Shown one piece after another: positions 61,801-64,000 of a stretch of 64,000 nt of DNA. The DNA is taken from the NCBI GenBank assembly GCA_019022495.1, contig JAFEKR010000001.1:2356001-2420000 (forward strand), given 5' to 3'. Origin of the DNA: Epichloe hybrida (taxonomy: Eukaryota > Ascomycota > Sordariomycetes > Hypocreales > Clavicipitaceae). How positions within the stretch are numbered: position 1 is the first letter of the stretch; each line of letters starts with the position of its first letter. Made by a program: the position numbers and the translations under genes. A model generated the notes under the pieces. It was not told the DNA's origin. It did no database searches and saw nothing but the letters and a program-made list of their open reading frames with translations.

Positions 61801-63508
61801 TGTAGTTGACAGGGGCGACGTCGAAAAAGACGGCTGCAAGTGGAGAATATGATTGCTTTTTTCCCCCTTTGACTGCGCTCCATCACCCAGTTGGCGAGAG
61901 AGGCGCAATAACGACGGATCATGCGCAGTCTCGGGCGTGGGAATGATGTTCAGCCCGCTGGAAGTTGAAGTTACGAAGAGCCAAAAGGAGTCCCTTTGCG
62001 AAAGCATTTCATGTCAGGCGGCAATGGACCCAATGCATCAAGTCAACACGGATGGACGAATAATACTGTGGCGTCCTGGTTCTGCCATCCAAACGAACGT
62101 ACGGGATCCCATACACACGGAACAGAACCCGGCTTGTGCACGATGCGCGCAGTATCCTTCAAGATCGTGATAAATCCAGGCACCCAGGGTCTTCTACTCG
62201 GTAGAAAAGGAAGAAAAAGAATGATTGAGTCGAACTCTTTAGCGATATCATGTAGTACCTATCATAATGATTTTAGCCGAGATACGATACGATGTTATAA
62301 GTCCTAAGACGCGGAGAAGCATGTTGATAAGTAAGATGAAATAAAAACGAAGGGCAAACTTGGCGGTCCTTGCAGCCGACGTTCCAAATGGCACAAAGAA
62401 CGAGAGTTTTCCCCTTTTTTTTTTCTCTGATCTAAACTGGGTGTTCCATGCTTCCACGGCAACAACGAAGGAATCGTGCCTCTTCAGGAACCAACAAAGT
62501 GTGCCACCCGATTTATAACCTTGATCATGTCTCGTGTAACGCAGTGCTCGGTCATACGAAATCTAGAAAAGTAGACGTGCCGGCTTTTGGTATCCTGCAG
62601 AGAGGGGGGTCATTGAGCTTCTGGGAGTTTTGTTTCCTTGTCCTCAAGGTTCTTTTCCCAGCTCGTTAGGACGAATGTAATGAAACTCGCTTGGCGGACG
62701 AAGAATCCAGAATCAAACCTAACCAGCCCGACCGGTCAAGAGACCATTCAGGTTATATCCAGCGGAAGTCTTGCGAGGTCGGTTGTGCGTTTTGATGACG
62801 AAGCCATCTGCCAGCACAACCGTCAGTTTCACGACATAGTCCTTCATGGCCCCGTATCTAGTTGCATTGGTACCACTGCAATTGGTTGAGACCATGCCTC
62901 CGATGAGAGCAGTAGGACCAGGATCCAGCGGCAAGAATAAGCCAGAGCTCCTGATATCCTTGTGTTGGCATTTCTGACCGTTGGAGATGTGGAAGCCGGG
63001 CCAATGCCGCCCGAATGTCGGCGTGCTACCCTGGGGTCGTTTCATGTCTTGGCCCTGACGGCAGCCACAACCGATCGTGGGCCATGATTTTGATTGGGAT
63101 AGATTGAATCTGGAGAGGCGTCGGAAATGTGCGGGGTCTGTTCCTGCCGGATGAGTTTGCTTGGGAATCTGGTACTCCTTCAGCGGTGGCCCGTGGGTGG
63201 CTCACAGTTGTACGGACTGGGTCACATTTCAGGTTGAGGTTTTATACATTCATGGCAGCACGGGACCTAATAATGAGGACTTCTGCCGATATTTTGCCGT
63301 GCCCGGTCCGGTTGCAAGCTTTCTTGGCCCACTTGCATCTGTAGGAGCAACTAAGCAACTGCCACCCTCAAACCCTTGCGAAATCTCCCCCAAGACCTTG
63401 GGTGGCGCCATTTAACCCCATTCAGACATTCAGTGAGCCACAACACGCAACACCTGCTCTGCTGGCTGATTTGGACCACCATCGTGTTCGCGGCACGAAT
63501 CCGCCCCC
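58836..63508. other. 4.7-kb gene-poor region with one gene relic
   Basis: No intact gene can be supported. The region contains three TACGGAGTA/TACTCCGTA 9-mers (59580, 60103, 60560), a second TACGGAGCGGAGTAC (58951-58965), the perfect palindrome CGGAGTACTCCG (60259-60270), a short GATGTTCTTGA repeat near 61346-61376 and the D-lactate dehydrogenase relic. The final few hundred bases are the MED16 upstream region. Confidence 0.5.
62722..62973 (-). pseudogene. relic of a D-lactate dehydrogenase (cytochrome)-like FAD enzyme
   Basis: About 84 codons on the minus strand match the FAD-binding (PCMH-type) domain of DLD-type enzymes. LFLPLDPGPTALIGGMVSTN is followed by CSGTNATRYGAMKDYVVKLT, VVLADG and RPRKTSAGYNLNGLLTG, where the family continues with SEGTLG. 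Here the frame gives RAG and stops. Upstream sequence (MKRPQGSTPTFGRHW) and downstream sequence do not resemble the family, so this is an isolated fragment of an enzyme normally over 500 residues long. It has no sign of internal stops and so may be a fairly recent loss or a captured piece. Confidence 0.7.
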
Positions 63509-64000
63509 ATGACTGCCGAGAAGATGCCTCTCATTCTGGACAATGCTATGCCAGTGGATATGAACAATGTCGATGATCTGTTCGGGGACGATGTTCCTCT
63601 TCAGCTCCCCGGAAGATCACAGGGAAAGCAGCTCCAACAACGTCTGGATGAGCTCAGAAATCGCGGATGCTGCCAGTATGGACTTGTCGACCTTTACCCA
63701 ATTACTTGTTCGCGCCTCTCACTAACCGTCTTCTAGGGCGTTGGCATGGTCAAAATCGGGTACCATAGCTTCGATAACACCAGACGGACAACATCTTGAG
63801 CTTCGGTTCTTGAGATGTCACCCCAAAAATGGCACCTGGGGCCTTGGTGAGGCTACAACTTGCGATCTTATCAAGGGAACGCCCGTCATCCCACTGGTTC
63901 ATCTAGAATGGGGCCCCACAAACAGTCCAGAGTTGGCTATCATGGATGCAGCTGGAAGAGTTGCCGTCGTAAGCGTTGGCGTCTCACTAAATTATCCCTT
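63509..64000 (+). CDS. MED16: Mediator complex subunit 16 (Med16/Sin4), 5' part
   Basis: Med16 is a tail-module subunit of Mediator, which links transcription factors to RNA polymerase II. Exon 1 (63509-63675) encodes MTAEKMPLILDNAMPVDMNN and then VDDLFGDDVPLQLPGRSQ. A 61-bp intron (63676-63736) is removed to give RGCCQALAWSKSGTIASITP, then LRFLRCHPKNGTWGLGEAT and LVHLEWGPTNSPELAIMD. These are the opening of the N-terminal WD-type propeller. Reading exon 1 through the intron gives a short spurious protein. A second Met six codons in is an alternative start. The gene runs off the window, so only about 143 residues are visible. Confidence 0.88.

Overview
The window is genomic DNA from a filamentous ascomycete. 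The genes have short introns (mostly 55-150 bp) with GTRAGT-type donors, and the set is typical of Sordariomycetes: VPS10 with two propellers, PMT4, a Dnf3-type flippase, a CAP59-like GT69 enzyme, ATG10 and MED16. Residue-level resemblance to hypocrealean proteins makes Hypocreales my best guess; that is inference. About twenty protein genes and one tRNA are readable. Spacers between them are often 0.4-4.7 kb and rich in short tandem repeats and homopolymers.

Layout. 1-3.8 kb: 3' part of the view shows a Dnf3-like P4-ATPase (minus, cut by the window edge). 5.1-6.1 kb: TFIIB (minus). 7.3-8.6 kb: anthranilate phosphoribosyltransferase (plus). 8.9-9.4 kb: small single-pass membrane ORF (minus). 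10.6-13.4 kb: a class III CoA-transferase whose 5' half is duplicated in tandem as a perfect 1069-bp repeat, leaving a truncated copy followed by an intact one. 13.8-15.1 kb: unrecognised basic/acidic protein. 15.5-16.4 kb: secreted cysteine-rich protein (minus). 16.4-19.2 kb: gene-poor. 19.2-21.1 kb: asparagine-synthetase-like protein (minus). 21.7-22.6 kb: secreted SGNH hydrolase. 22.9 kb: tRNA-Glu(CTC). 23.9-26.2 kb: C2H2 zinc-finger protein with an apparent 1-nt frameshift. 26.2-29.2 kb: gene-poor. 29.2-30.7 kb: GT69. 31.3-33.6 kb: PMT4, whose first exon cannot be found. 34.5-35.2 kb: RidA-family protein. 35.5-36.7 kb: ARPC1. 37.2-37.9 kb: U2B''/U1A-like RRM protein. 37.9-38.8 kb: ATG10. 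39.2-41.5 kb: GH47 mannosidase. 42.8-44.9 kb: amino-acid permease. 46.1-47.9 kb: NTF2-like protein. 49.1-53.7 kb: VPS10. 55.2-58.8 kb: conserved fungal unknown with a predicted 1.5-kb intron. 58.8-63.5 kb: gene-poor, with a D-lactate dehydrogenase relic. 63.5 kb to the end: start of MED16.

The genes are mostly housekeeping and do not form a biosynthetic cluster. Several (Dnf3-like flippase, PMT4, GH47 mannosidase, GT69, VPS10) act in the secretory pathway, but nothing shows co-regulation. I found no convincing new multi-gene system. The strongest unusual points are the perfect tandem duplication inside the CoA-transferase gene, the frameshift in the C2H2 gene, the missing PMT4 N-terminus, a predicted 1.5-kb intron, and a palindromic 9-mer (TACGGAGTA) that recurs nine times, always outside coding exons. 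All gene models were built by eye from open frames, splice consensus and remembered family motifs; no search was run.
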